NCBI RefSeq assembly: GCF_900108945.1
Contig: NZ_FNYE01000035.1
Location: 20,969 to 84,968, forward strand
Reading direction: 5' to 3'
Length of the DNA: 64,000 bases
DNA from: Paraburkholderia diazotrophica
GTDB taxonomy: Bacteria; Pseudomonadota; Gammaproteobacteria; Burkholderiales; Burkholderiaceae
The notes beneath the pieces are model-generated. The model did no database searches and was not told where the DNA came from. It worked only from the letters and a program-made list of their open reading frames with translations. This document shows, piece after piece, positions 52,576 to 61,560 of this stretch (positions within the stretch are counted from its first letter, which is position 1; each line of letters begins with the position of its first letter). A program made the translations under genes and the position numbers.

Positions 52576-54396
52576 ATGTGTGGAATCGTTGCGGGTGTTG
52601 CCCTGCAAAGAAGTATCGTTCCTGCCTTGCTTGATGGGCTCAAACGGCTGGAGTATCGCGGTTATGATTCGTGCGGAGTCGCCGTGCTCCAGGCGGGAGG
52701 GCCGCGTTGCATTCGCACCCTTGCGCGGGTCGAAGCACTCGAAAGCGATGTGCGAGCAGCCAACCTCGACGGTTCCACAGGAATCGCCCACACACGCTGG
52801 GCGACGCACGGCGTGCCGGCGATCGCAAATGCGCATCCCATCTTTTCCCATGACCAGATTGCGGTCGTGCATAACGGCATCATCGAAAATCACGAGGCGC
52901 TGCGCGAATCGCTTGTCGAACAGGGTTATGAGTTCGTCAGCCAGACCGATACAGAGGTCATCGCCCATCTGGTTCACAGCCATTATGAGGGCGACCTGCT
53001 GGCCGCCGTGTTCGATGCGGCGCGTATGCTGCAAGGCGCCTATGCGATTGCGGTGATCTGCAAGGACGAGCCGCAACGCGTAATCGGCGCGCGGCAGGGC
53101 TCGCCGCTGGTGGTTGGTCTGGGTCCTGATGGCGCTTTCCTGGCCTCTGACACCTTCGCGCTGTCCACCTACGCGAGCGGGATCATTTATCTCGAAGATG
53201 GCGACGTTGCTGATCTGCGTTCCGGCAACCTGCGCATTCTCAACAGCGCTGGCGAAACCGTGGTGCGCGGGGTGAACCAGATCACGGAGCAGGGAGGGGA
53301 TTCCGAACTCGGCGCCTATCGCCACTACATGCAAAAAGAAATCTTCGAGCAGCCGCTTGCCGTGGCTCGAACGTTCTCCATGGTTCGCTCGCTCGATGCC
53401 ACACTGTTTGGCACCGTCGACCCCAATGCTTTCTCCGGGGTCGACAATGTTCTCATGCTTGGCTGCGGCACGAGCCACTATTCGGCGCTCACCGCACGCG
53501 GCTGGTTCGAAACGATCGCTGGTATTCGCGCTCATGCGGAGATTGCGAGCGAGTATCGCTATCGCGACTACGTGCCCCAGCGAGGCACGCTCGTGGTGCC
53601 CATCTCGCAGTCCGGCGAAACCGCCGACACACTGGCCGCATTGCGCTACGCGCAATCGGTCGGTGAGGCACTCACGCTGGCGATCTGCAATGTTGCGACG
53701 AGTGCGATCGTGCGTCAAAGCAACTGGGCTTTCATCACCCAGGCGGGGCCCGAGATCGGCGTCGCCTCGACCAAGGCTTTCACGACGCAGCTCGTCGCGC
53801 TTTTCCTGCTTGCCCTTACGCTCGGGCGGCAACGCGCACGGTTGAGTGCGGGGCAAGTGGCGAAGCACCTTCGGGACCTTGCTGCGTTACCCGACGCGAT
53901 ACGCAGCGTGCTTGCCCGCGAGCCTCAGATCATCGGGTGGGCGCAGGAATTGCGAAGAAAGGAGCATGCGCTCTTCCTCGGTCGCGGGTTGCACTACCCC
54001 ATCGCGCTCGAAGCGGCACTGAAGATGAAGGAGATCTCCTACCTGCACGCTGAGGGTTATCCTGCCGGAGAGTTGAAACATGGTCCGCTTGCGCTCGTCA
54101 CCGAAGCGATGCCTGTCATCGTCAGTGCGCCGAACGACTGCTTGCTGGACAAGCTCAAGGCAAACCTGCAGGAAATCAGCGCGCGAGGCGGAAAGCTTTA
54201 TGTACTCGCGGATGCCAATACCCGGCTGCAAGCTGCTGAAGGGATGCGAATCATCAGGCTACCGGACTATTACGGCTTCCTCTCTCCACTCCTGCACGTC
54301 GTTGCGTATCAGTTGCTCGCTTATCATGTCGCGTGCTTACGTGGCACCGATGTCGATAAGCCTCGCAATCTCGCCAAATCGGTAACGGTTGAATGA
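52576..54396 (+). CDS. glmS: Glutamine-fructose-6-phosphate aminotransferase (isomerizing)
   Basis: A 606-residue GlmS. The N-terminal Cys2 (MCGIVAG) is the glutaminase nucleophile; RWATHG, HNGIIENH and TDTEVIAHL complete the class II amidotransferase domain, and two SIS domains fill residues 285-600 (CGTSHYSALTARGW, QSGETADTL, and the C-terminal DKPRNLAKSVTVE). It makes glucosamine-6-phosphate, first step to UDP-GlcNAc. A housekeeping glmS normally sits with glmU; this one lies in the exopolysaccharide region 50 bases after the deacetylase gene, so it may be an extra copy dedicated to polymer synthesis. Confidence 0.95.
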   Translation: MCGIVAGVALQRSIVPALLDGLKRLEYRGYDSCGVAVLQAGGPRCIRTLARVEALESDVRAANLDGSTGIAHTRWATHGVPAIANAHPIFSHDQIAVVHNGIIENHEALRESLVEQGYEFVSQTDTEVIAHLVHSHYEGDLLAAVFDAARMLQGAYAIAVICKDEPQRVIGARQGSPLVVGLGPDGAFLASDTFALSTYASGIIYLEDGDVADLRSGNLRILNSAGETVVRGVNQITEQGGDSELGAYRHYMQKEIFEQPLAVARTFSMVRSLDATLFGTVDPNAFSGVDNVLMLGCGTSHYSALTARGWFETIAGIRAHAEIASEYRYRDYVPQRGTLVVPISQSGETADTLAALRYAQSVGEALTLAICNVATSAIVRQSNWAFITQAGPEIGVASTKAFTTQLVALFLLALTLGRQRARLSAGQVAKHLRDLAALPDAIRSVLAREPQIIGWAQELRRKEHALFLGRGLHYPIALEAALKMKEISYLHAEGYPAGELKHGPLALVTEAMPVIVSAPNDCLLDKLKANLQEISARGGKLYVLADANTRLQAAEGMRIIRLPDYYGFLSPLLHVVAYQLLAYHVACLRGTDVDKPRNLAKSVTVE

Positions 54397-54536
54397 ATCG
54401 TCGCCGCCAGACCGGCGGGCTGACTCGCAACTGGCGAACGGAAGATGCATCGGAAGAGTCGGAGTCCATCAAAGCACTGTTGACACTGCAGGGCCGATTT
54501 CGATCCCCGCTCTCGTGCAGTCTCCATCCCCTGATC

Positions 54537-54572
54537 CGGCGAGGGCCGGCAAGGATTTTGACGCCCTCGCCG
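54537..54572. terminator. Hairpin between convergent glmS and SulP genes
   Basis: A perfect 10-base stem, CGGCGAGGGC (54537-54546) and GCCCTCGCCG (54563-54572), with a 16-base loop. No long T run follows, so termination is likely but not certain. Confidence 0.5.
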
Positions 54573-54594
54573 TTACTCCTCGCGCTGTTCGCCC

Positions 54595-56154
54595 TTAGCC
54601 CATCACGCGCAACGGCGGCAGCAACGCCCGCCCTTCCTGCGCCGATGTCTCCGGCCAGCGCAGCCGCTCGACCGTAATCTGCCGTCGCGGCGCCTCGCTC
54701 ACGAACGCATCGAGCGTCTCGCGAATATCGCGGTCGATGAAATCCGCGCGCTCGGCGTCGATCAGCACGGTCGCGCGGTCCGGAATCTGCGCGAGACAGT
54801 GCGTGAGCATCGGCTTCGACAGGAACGTCGCGTCCTTGCGCAGGCACAGCAGAAAATGGTCGTCGTGACGCGTCAGCGTGAAGGTGCGCGACAGGTTCGC
54901 GCGCATCGCGAGCAGCGCGCTCGTTGCGATACCGATGCCAATGCCGATCAGCAGGTCAGTCGCGAGTACGCCTGCGATCGTCGCCGCGAACGGCACGAAA
55001 CGATCGATACCTTCGCGCGCCATTGCCGCGAACAGCGCCGGCTTCGCGAGCTTGTAACCGGTGTGAATCAGGATCGCCGCGAGACACGCGAGCGGGATCA
55101 GGTTCAGCACGGCTGTCAGCGCGAACACGCTCGCCAGCAGCAACACGCCGTGAATCACGGCCGACATGCGCGTCTGCGCACCCGCATGCACGTTCGCCGA
55201 ACTGCGCACGATCACGGCCGTGAGCGGCAAACCGCCTAGCACGGCCGCGACCATATTGCCCACGCCCTGCGCCTTCAGCTCGCGATCCGGCGACGCGCGG
55301 CGGCGCCTCGGGTCGATCTGCTCGACGGCTTCGAGACTCAGCAGCGTTTCCAGACTCGCGACGACGGCGAGCGTCAGCGCGACGCGCCACACGTCGGCAT
55401 CGACGAGTTGCGTGAGGTCGGGCATCGAGATCACGCCCACCAATGCGTCGAGCGAATCCAGCGACATTAGCGACACGCGATGCTCAGCGGGCAACGCAAG
55501 CGCGGGCGCAAGCACATTGAGCGCAAGCGTCACGCCGATGCCGAGCGCGACGACGGCCAGCGGCCCCGGCAGCATCCGCGTGATCGCAAGACGTTTCGCG
55601 CGCGCCGTCTCCCATGCAAACAGGATCGCGACCGACACGACACAGATCACAATCGACACCGGCGATACCCGGCCGAACGGCGTCGCGAGCGTGGCGGCGT
55701 GTGCGGCGTTCGCATCCGCGCCCGTGATGAGCCCCGCGCCCAGCGGAATCTGCTTGACGATCAGCATGATGCCGATCGACGCAAGCATGCCTTTGATGAC
55801 GGCGACGGGCACGAAGCTCGCGAGCCGCCCCGCGCGCAGCAGGCCGAAGCCGATCTGCAGCGCGCCCGCAATCAGCACGGCGGCGAGAAACGCGGAGAAA
55901 CTGCCGAGCGAAGCGATCGCCGAGACGACGATCACGACGAGGCCCGCGGCCGGGCCGCTCACGCTCAGGTGTGAGCCGCTCAGGAGCGCGACGACCAGTC
56001 CGCCGACGATGCCCGATACGACGCCCGAAAACGGCTCGGCGCCGGACGCCGTGGCGATGCCCAGACATAACGGCAAGGCGACCAGAAAGACGACGATGCC
56101 GGCAAAAACGTCGCTGCGCAAAGTCGATAGACGGGAGACAGAAGGTGTGTGCAT
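54595..56154 (-). CDS. SulP family anion transporter (bicarbonate/sulfate type)
   Basis: A SulP protein of about 519 residues: ten to twelve membrane helices beginning FAGIVVFLVALPLCLGIA, the core motif GPAAGLVVIVV and a short C-terminal STAS-like domain (VLIDAERADFIDRDIRETLD). The start at 56154 is likely; a GTG at 56181 is possible. The gene for beta-carbonic anhydrase lies 95 bases upstream on the same strand, a pairing typical of SulP bicarbonate transporters, so inorganic carbon uptake is the best guess, although sulfate cannot be excluded. Confidence 0.87.
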   Translation of the reverse strand: MHTPSVSRLSTLRSDVFAGIVVFLVALPLCLGIATASGAEPFSGVVSGIVGGLVVALLSGSHLSVSGPAAGLVVIVVSAIASLGSFSAFLAAVLIAGALQIGFGLLRAGRLASFVPVAVIKGMLASIGIMLIVKQIPLGAGLITGADANAAHAATLATPFGRVSPVSIVICVVSVAILFAWETARAKRLAITRMLPGPLAVVALGIGVTLALNVLAPALALPAEHRVSLMSLDSLDALVGVISMPDLTQLVDADVWRVALTLAVVASLETLLSLEAVEQIDPRRRRASPDRELKAQGVGNMVAAVLGGLPLTAVIVRSSANVHAGAQTRMSAVIHGVLLLASVFALTAVLNLIPLACLAAILIHTGYKLAKPALFAAMAREGIDRFVPFAATIAGVLATDLLIGIGIGIATSALLAMRANLSRTFTLTRHDDHFLLCLRKDATFLSKPMLTHCLAQIPDRATVLIDAERADFIDRDIRETLDAFVSEAPRRQITVERLRWPETSAQEGRALLPPLRVMG

Positions 56155-56248
56155 GGTATTCGCGAGGTCGAGTTGAGCCACGCCGCCCGGCGATGGGCGC
56201 GGGCGGCTCGTTAGTCAGATCGTGAAAAGGAGTTTGTTTCGAGGCCGG

Positions 56249-56872
56249 TTACGCTGCGTCGCGCATGTCGGCCATCTGCTGCGCTTCTTCCATGTCGGTG
56301 AGTTGCATGAGCAACCCTTCGCGCAGCCCGAAGATCCAGCCATGCACCTGCGGCGGACGGGACGCGCGGCGCACGATCGGCGATTCGCGCAACAGCCGCA
56401 CCTGCTCGATCACGTTCAATTCCGCGAAGCGATCGACGCGTTCGTCGAAATCGGCGATTGCGTGCAGTTCCTCGCGGTGCCGTTCAGCCAGTTCGCGCAA
56501 TCCGGCGATGCGGCGGTTCACGACGGGCAGCGCATCGGACGGAGGCGACAGAGCCGCGCGCGCGCCGCCGCAATGGTGATGTCCGCAGATGATGATGTGT
56601 TCGACATTCAGCGCGTGCACCGCGTATTCGATCACGCTCGACGCATTGCCGTCGTCGGACGTATAGAGGTTCGCGATGTTGCGATGGACGAACAGTTCGC
56701 CAGGCTGCGCATTCGTGATGCGCTCGGCGGGCACGCGGCTATCGGAACAGCCGATCCACAGAATACGCGGCTGTTGTCCGCGCGCCATTTCCGTGAAGAA
56801 CTCGGGCTCGCGCATCGACACCTCCTGCGACCACGCGAGATTGGACAGCAACAGACGTTTGGGGTGATTCAT
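56249..56872 (-). CDS. can: Beta-carbonic anhydrase
   Basis: A 207-residue beta-class enzyme with zinc ligands Cys42 (in GCSDSRVP, with Asp44 and Arg46), His98 and Cys101 in CGHHHCGG. It interconverts CO2 and bicarbonate in the cytoplasm. The ATG at 56872 has GGAG eight bases upstream. It is the first gene of a two-gene unit with the SulP transporter. Sequence resembles the E. coli Can group. Confidence 0.95.
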   Translation of the reverse strand: MNHPKRLLLSNLAWSQEVSMREPEFFTEMARGQQPRILWIGCSDSRVPAERITNAQPGELFVHRNIANLYTSDDGNASSVIEYAVHALNVEHIIICGHHHCGGARAALSPPSDALPVVNRRIAGLRELAERHREELHAIADFDERVDRFAELNVIEQVRLLRESPIVRRASRPPQVHGWIFGLREGLLMQLTDMEEAQQMADMRDAA

Positions 56873-57192
56873 CAATCGGGCTCCTGCCGGGTCTGAATTG
56901 AACAGGGTCGGCTGTCCGTCGCGGACAAACGCGATGGTGATTACGAACAGCTTACGGCAAGAAGGTTCCGAAAAAAATCGACAAAAATCATTTGATGCTG
57001 ACTGCATCCGATGCCCGGATAGCGTGCATTCATGCGGCTTTCCGCACTGATGTGTCATTTGCGTGATCCGCTGCACCTTGGTGGGGCGTCCCTCTTACCT
57101 CAAGCACGGTTCCTCGAATAACAACCACAGTTCGGAAATGCCGATGCGCTTGCATACTCTTTCCGAATACACCAGCGGACGGCCGCTCAAAG
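56873..57192. other. Intergenic region upstream of can
   Basis: 320 bases holding the can promoter and the end of the GMC gene. The 56.93-57.02 kb part is AT-richer, as a promoter should be. I see no gene or strong hairpin. Confidence 0.45.
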
Positions 57193-58827
57193 TCAGGCCG
57201 CGAACTGTAGAGGTTGTGCTTGCATTGCTGGTCGCCCGAGCACAAGATCGCTTGCACGCTCGGCCAGCATGATGGTCGCAGCGTTGATGTTCGCGCTTGG
57301 TACAGACGGCATGACCGATGCGTCGATGACACGCAGTCGTTCTACGCCCCTCACCTTTAGATCGGGACCCACGACAGCGGACGGATCGTGCTTCGCTCCC
57401 ATCTTGCAAGTTCCGCAAGGGTGATAGGCACTTGATGCGTCCCGTCTGATGAACTCGTCCACGGCCGCCATCGCAGTTACATCGACGCCCGGCATGTCTT
57501 CACGGTAATGAAAGCGACGAAAGGCAGGTTGTCGTGAAAACAGCAGGCCGAGCCGTACCGACTCGCGCATCACGCACCAGTCTTCCTCGGTGTCCATGTA
57601 GTTCGGATCTATCGAAAGCGGGTCTTCGGCGTGCATCGACTTCAGTCGGACACGCCCACGACTGGTGGGGCGCATCGGACCTACTCCGATGCGATATCCG
57701 TTTGTTTGCCGAGTGGGTATCCAATCCTTGTTGAAGAACACCGGGAAGAAGTGAAACTGGATATCCGGATGCGTAATGTGAGGTGCGCTCTTCAGAAAGG
57801 CGCCGACATGGCACTGGTTGACGGATGCAACGCCCGATTTGAAACCGAACCATTGCACGCCAGCCCACAGCATTCGGTGAAGCTGCAGTTCCCGGTTGAG
57901 CGAGACAGGCTCCCTGGTTTCGATCTGGATGTGACATTCCAGATGGTCCTGCAGATTTTCTCCGACCCCGGGCAACTCGACTCTTGGGACGATGCCTTTT
58001 TCCTTGAGATGATCGCCCGGCCCGATTCCTGACAACATCAGCAGTTGCGGGGAACCGAAGACACCCGCGCAAAGTAAAGTCTCCTTACGTGCAGTGACGT
58101 TTACGACAGAGTCGCCGTGCAGCACCTTGAACCCGGTCGCACTGTTGCCGATGAGGTTGATCTGCTCGAGTGTGCTCTGCGTCCAGATCGTAAGATTACC
58201 GTCATCCCTGCGCGAGCGAAGGTAGCCGTATGAAGCGCTGTTGCGAATACCATGATCGACGCTCATCTCGAAGCGCGACACACCTTCCTGCCGGTATCCG
58301 TTCACATCGTCGGTGAGTGGAAAGCCCGCTTCGATACCCGCATCGAGAAAGGCCTGGTTAAGCGGACAGAGAGACTCCTGACGCTGCGCATGAATGAACC
58401 CGTCGGTACCGCGATAAGCGCTGACTACATCACTCCGCTCGATCTTGCGGAAGTACGGCAGACAATCCCTCCAGCCCCAACCGGTCGCCCCTTCCTGCTC
58501 CCAGCGCTCATAGTCGAGCGGATGACCGCGAAGCCATGTCATACCGTTGATGGATGATGAGCCGCCGAGAACGCGACCGCGCGGCTGCTGGATGCGGCGG
58601 TTGTCGAGGTTCCGCTGCGGCTCGGTCTCGAACCAGTAGTTATATCGCGAGCTCGGCTTGAAAATCGATCTGAGGCCAGCGGGCATTCGGATCACCCACG
58701 AATTGTCACGTGGGCCCGCTTCGATCAGCAGTACCCGATTGCCAGCATCAGCGAGCCGACGCGCGAGCACGCAGCCAGCCGAACCCGCTCCGCCGATTAC
58801 ATAGTCGAACTCCACAGCCTCGCTCAT
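57193..58827 (-). CDS. GMC family dehydrogenase (choline dehydrogenase-like)
   Basis: A 544-residue flavoprotein. FDYVIGGAGSAGCVLARRLA begins the FAD-binding motif at about residue 7, then LLIEAGP and RGRVLGGSSSINGM, and near the C-terminus YHPCGTCKMG contains the catalytic His, with a further Asn downstream. Members oxidise alcohols such as choline or polyethylene glycol. The ATG at 58827 has AAGGGC upstream. It is last of four minus-strand genes with an M24 enzyme, an OpuAC-type binding protein and a cupin, so oxidation of a betaine-related alcohol is likely. Confidence 0.9.
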   Translation of the reverse strand: MSEAVEFDYVIGGAGSAGCVLARRLADAGNRVLLIEAGPRDNSWVIRMPAGLRSIFKPSSRYNYWFETEPQRNLDNRRIQQPRGRVLGGSSSINGMTWLRGHPLDYERWEQEGATGWGWRDCLPYFRKIERSDVVSAYRGTDGFIHAQRQESLCPLNQAFLDAGIEAGFPLTDDVNGYRQEGVSRFEMSVDHGIRNSASYGYLRSRRDDGNLTIWTQSTLEQINLIGNSATGFKVLHGDSVVNVTARKETLLCAGVFGSPQLLMLSGIGPGDHLKEKGIVPRVELPGVGENLQDHLECHIQIETREPVSLNRELQLHRMLWAGVQWFGFKSGVASVNQCHVGAFLKSAPHITHPDIQFHFFPVFFNKDWIPTRQTNGYRIGVGPMRPTSRGRVRLKSMHAEDPLSIDPNYMDTEEDWCVMRESVRLGLLFSRQPAFRRFHYREDMPGVDVTAMAAVDEFIRRDASSAYHPCGTCKMGAKHDPSAVVGPDLKVRGVERLRVIDASVMPSVPSANINAATIMLAERASDLVLGRPAMQAQPLQFAA

Positions 58828-58829
58828 GA

Positions 58830-59141
58830 TCACGCCCTTGTCGCTGCGCTGCCATCGTCGTGATATGTGTAACGCGTTTCGATCGGCGCGTAGATCTCCC
58901 ACGTCGCCTGCGCGCCGTCGCCGATCGAGACGAAGTCTCCCGCTTCGATGTCGAGTTGCACGCCATGTGCGAAAGTCAGCCGTGCCCGGCCTTTAACGAC
59001 GTAGAACGTCGCGCCCGGTACATAGCGATGCTGGAACGTGTTGCTGTCGCAATGCCACGTTTCCCAGTCGGCAGTCGTGTGCTCGATACCGGCGGGCGCT
59101 CGTTGTCTGGAAATGGATGGTGTCGTGGTGGAAGCGTTCAT
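58830..59141 (-). CDS. Small cupin (DUF861/EutQ-like)
   Basis: A single cupin of about 103 residues. WETWHCDSNTFQHRYVPGATF and VVKGRARLTF, then GDFVSIGDGAQATWEIYAP are the two cupin motifs of the DUF861 type, where the usual metal histidines are mostly missing, so it may bind a ligand or act structurally. I use the ATG at 59141; an in-frame ATG at 59204 would add 21 residues, and neither start has a strong ribosome site. The stop is two bases before the GMC start. Confidence 0.75.
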   Translation of the reverse strand: MNASTTTPSISRQRAPAGIEHTTADWETWHCDSNTFQHRYVPGATFYVVKGRARLTFAHGVQLDIEAGDFVSIGDGAQATWEIYAPIETRYTYHDDGSAATRA

Positions 59142-59223
59142 GTCGGATATGAAGAGTGAAAGCTGGAGTTGACGCAAACTGAAGAGCAAGGCGTCCGGGT
59201 TCATCGTCGCGTGTTACGCAGGC

Positions 59224-60087
59224 TTACTTCGTCCACTGCTGAACCAGCGTGCGGTTCGCATCGATCCAGGCCTTTGCGCCTTTCTCGGGGTTTGACGCAC
59301 CTTGCTTGATGATTTCCGACATTAGCCCGCCCAGCGAGTTGTCATCCATCTTCCATTGCTGCAACCACCGCTCGACGTCGGGATGCTGCTTCTTGAATGC
59401 CTGGGTCTCGATGCCATAGATAGAGTCGGTCGAACCGTAAGCACCTTTCGGGTCCTTTAGATATTTGAGCTTGTACTTGGACCAGATCCAGTGAGGCTTC
59501 CAGAGCGTCACCACAATAGGCTCCTTGCGCTGAACTGCTCGCTCAAGCGACAGGACCATCGCAGACTCGGACGATGACTGAACGTCATAGTCGAGCTGAT
59601 AGGTGGTCTTTGCCCTCTCCGTCAACTGCATGAGGCTGCTGCCGGAATCGATGCCGACGATCTTCGGGCGGCCACTGGACGCAAAGAGACTTTTGTTCGC
59701 ATTCAACTGGTCGATGCTGTCCACGGCAACATAGTCAGGAACGACGAGGCCCAGATTGGCCTCCTTGAACCACGGCCCGATCTGCACCACTCTGTCCTTG
59801 ACCTTGTCGAACGCAGGCTTGTCGCCTGACGGAAGCCAGACTTCGAAGGTCAGATCGATCTTTCCCTGTGCGACGCTGTTGTAGATAAGCGCCTTGTCCG
59901 CGTTCTGTAACTGGACCTTGACGCCCTTCTCGTCGAGAAGAACTTTCCACATGTTTGCGACGGCGATGTTCTCCGCCCAGTTGTTCACGCCGATCGTGAT
60001 CGCCTTGTCCTCAGCGCGCACCGTGGCGCCGGTTAGCAGAAAGACTACGGGCAGTAGCCACTTGAACAATCCCAGCAACTTGGTCAT
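59224..60087 (-). CDS. OpuAC-type glycine betaine-like substrate-binding protein
   Basis: A 287-residue exported binding protein with a signal peptide of about 25 residues. The opening ITIGVNNWAENIAVANMWK and several tryptophans (VWLPSGDKPAF, TLWKPHWIWSKYKLKYL) fit the aromatic box that grips quaternary ammonium groups in ProX/OpuAC proteins. No ProV or ProW genes are adjacent; it must work with transporter parts encoded elsewhere. It is 56 bases downstream of the DddP-like M24 gene and in its operon. Confidence 0.88.
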   Translation of the reverse strand: MTKLLGLFKWLLPVVFLLTGATVRAEDKAITIGVNNWAENIAVANMWKVLLDEKGVKVQLQNADKALIYNSVAQGKIDLTFEVWLPSGDKPAFDKVKDRVVQIGPWFKEANLGLVVPDYVAVDSIDQLNANKSLFASSGRPKIVGIDSGSSLMQLTERAKTTYQLDYDVQSSSESAMVLSLERAVQRKEPIVVTLWKPHWIWSKYKLKYLKDPKGAYGSTDSIYGIETQAFKKQHPDVERWLQQWKMDDNSLGGLMSEIIKQGASNPEKGAKAWIDANRTLVQQWTK

Positions 60088-60143
60088 TTTCTACGCTTCC
60101 GTTTAAAGGTTGAAACCGTCCAGCACATGCAGCGCCGTCTTGC

Positions 60144-61400
60144 TTATCGCAGCAGTGTTTCTTCGAACGGAAAAAGTGAAAGCAGGCGCGTTCCCGTCTC
60201 CGTCACGAGCAATTGCTGCTCGAGCTTCACGCCTTCCTGTCCGCCCTCTTCGCCGATGTAGCTCTCGACGCACAGCGTCATTCCCGGCTGGATCTCACCG
60301 TCGTAGCCAGAGGTGGCGAAGTCCGCGTGATGGTAGAGGTACGGATATTCACCCGTCATCCCGCACCCGTGTGCCGACAGGTAATAGCGATTCGCGTGAT
60401 ACTTGTGCGGGATGTTCCAGGCCTTGTCGCTGTACTCCCTGAACGTCATGCCCGGACGAATGATTCCGATGTTGTGATGCACCTGCTCGTAAGCGAACTT
60501 GTAGATCGTGCATTGGTTCTCGCTCGGCTTATCCGGTCCTGCATGGAAAGTGCGAGAGAAGTCGGAGTAGTAGCCATGACAGCCGACGACATCAGTGTCC
60601 AGCGCGATCAGCCGGTTCGGTTCGATCACATGACTCGATGTTTCCTGAAACCAGGGATTGGTTCGTCTCCCGGCGCTCAACAAGCGCGTCTCAACGTAGT
60701 CCCCATCCTGGGCAATAACCGATTGATGAAGCACGGACCAAAGCTCGTTCTCCGACATGCCGGGCCGGATCGCGTCCCGAAGCTTCCCGACGGCGACTTC
60801 TGTTGCCCGCAGCGAAGCGATGACGCACTTCAATTCCTCGGCCGACTTGATGGCGCGTGCCATCTCGATCGGCTCCTGTGCGTCCACCAGACGCACGCCG
60901 TGCCCGGCCAACGCAATCGCGACTCCGGCGTTCATGCGCTCGATACCGACCGTGGGCTTCTGACCGACGAGTTCAGTCAGCGTGGCCGCGATGTCGGCCG
61001 CCCATGCCTTTTCCCGCGCCGCGATGGCCGGACCTGCCGCGACGAAGCTGGCAGTCGACGATGAACGAACTTCGTCGATGGTCTCGAGGCCATTGGCGAG
61101 GTGCTCGCAACCGGTGAACTCGAACAGAATCGTCCGGCTTTCCGTGACGATGAGGTAGCGCGAAGGCGTGTTACGCGCGCAAAAAATCTGCATGTTGCGC
61201 GCGCCCGTGGCGTACCGGATGTTCACCGGGTCGCTGATGATCAAGGCCGCGATATCGCGCTTTCGCATTTCCGCCCGAACTCGCCCAAGGCGATACGCTC
61301 GCACCGACACGAGGTCGATTTCAGAGCCGTGCAAAGAGCGATCGAGCGACTGACGATCGGAAAGATCGCGGCGCTCGCGGTGCCAGTTTAGCGTGGTCAT
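60144..61400 (-). CDS. DddP-like M24 enzyme lacking the lyase catalytic Asp
   Basis: A 418-residue creatinase-fold protein. It shows extensive likeness to the DMSP lyase DddP, including SDPVNIRYATGARNMQI, ETRLLSAGRRTNPWFQE and LDTDVVGCHGYYSDFSRT. All six metal ligands corresponding to those of DddP are here: Asp268, Asp270, Asp280, His344, Glu379 and Glu394. But the position of the catalytic Asp377 of Ruegeria DddP (six residues after the metal His) is Gly350, so it should not cleave DMSP by that mechanism. It may hydrolyse or lyse a betaine-like compound bound by the adjacent OpuAC-type protein. A LysR gene is divergent. The family assignment is mine by memory of the DddP sequence. Confidence 0.82.
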   Translation of the reverse strand: MTTLNWHRERRDLSDRQSLDRSLHGSEIDLVSVRAYRLGRVRAEMRKRDIAALIISDPVNIRYATGARNMQIFCARNTPSRYLIVTESRTILFEFTGCEHLANGLETIDEVRSSSTASFVAAGPAIAAREKAWAADIAATLTELVGQKPTVGIERMNAGVAIALAGHGVRLVDAQEPIEMARAIKSAEELKCVIASLRATEVAVGKLRDAIRPGMSENELWSVLHQSVIAQDGDYVETRLLSAGRRTNPWFQETSSHVIEPNRLIALDTDVVGCHGYYSDFSRTFHAGPDKPSENQCTIYKFAYEQVHHNIGIIRPGMTFREYSDKAWNIPHKYHANRYYLSAHGCGMTGEYPYLYHHADFATSGYDGEIQPGMTLCVESYIGEEGGQEGVKLEQQLLVTETGTRLLSLFPFEETLLR

Positions 61401-61468
61401 AAGAACGTCCAGATGGGGAAAACACCAACCTCTAGTTATAAAGCTTGTCGCTGCGGCCGATGCGCTGA

Positions 61469-61520
61469 ATTACGAAATTCGCTGCCATGAAAACGACTTT
61501 ACGAGTTACCAATTTCGCTG
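61469..61520. promoter_or_regulatory. Direct repeat in the LysR/M24 divergent promoter
   Basis: ATTACGAAATTCGCTG at 61469-61484 and GTTACCAATTTCGCTG at 61505-61520 agree at 13 of 16 positions and lie 36 bases apart. The first overlaps an inverted repeat GAATT/AATTC (61467-61480). This is a good candidate for the binding site of the divergent LysR protein. Confidence 0.5.
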
Positions 61521-61560
61521 TACACAGATGAAATCTCATGTGCATCGATAACCCCCCGTT

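Noticed and set aside
58830..59141. The small cupin as a cupin-type DMSP lyase (DddQ/L/W/K-like)
   Set aside because: It is much shorter and lacks the conserved metal histidines, Glu and Tyr of those lyases; DUF861-like is a better match.
60144..61400. Calling the M24 gene dddP, a DMSP lyase
   Set aside because: The residue equivalent to the catalytic Asp377 is Gly350, so naming it dddP would overstate the case.
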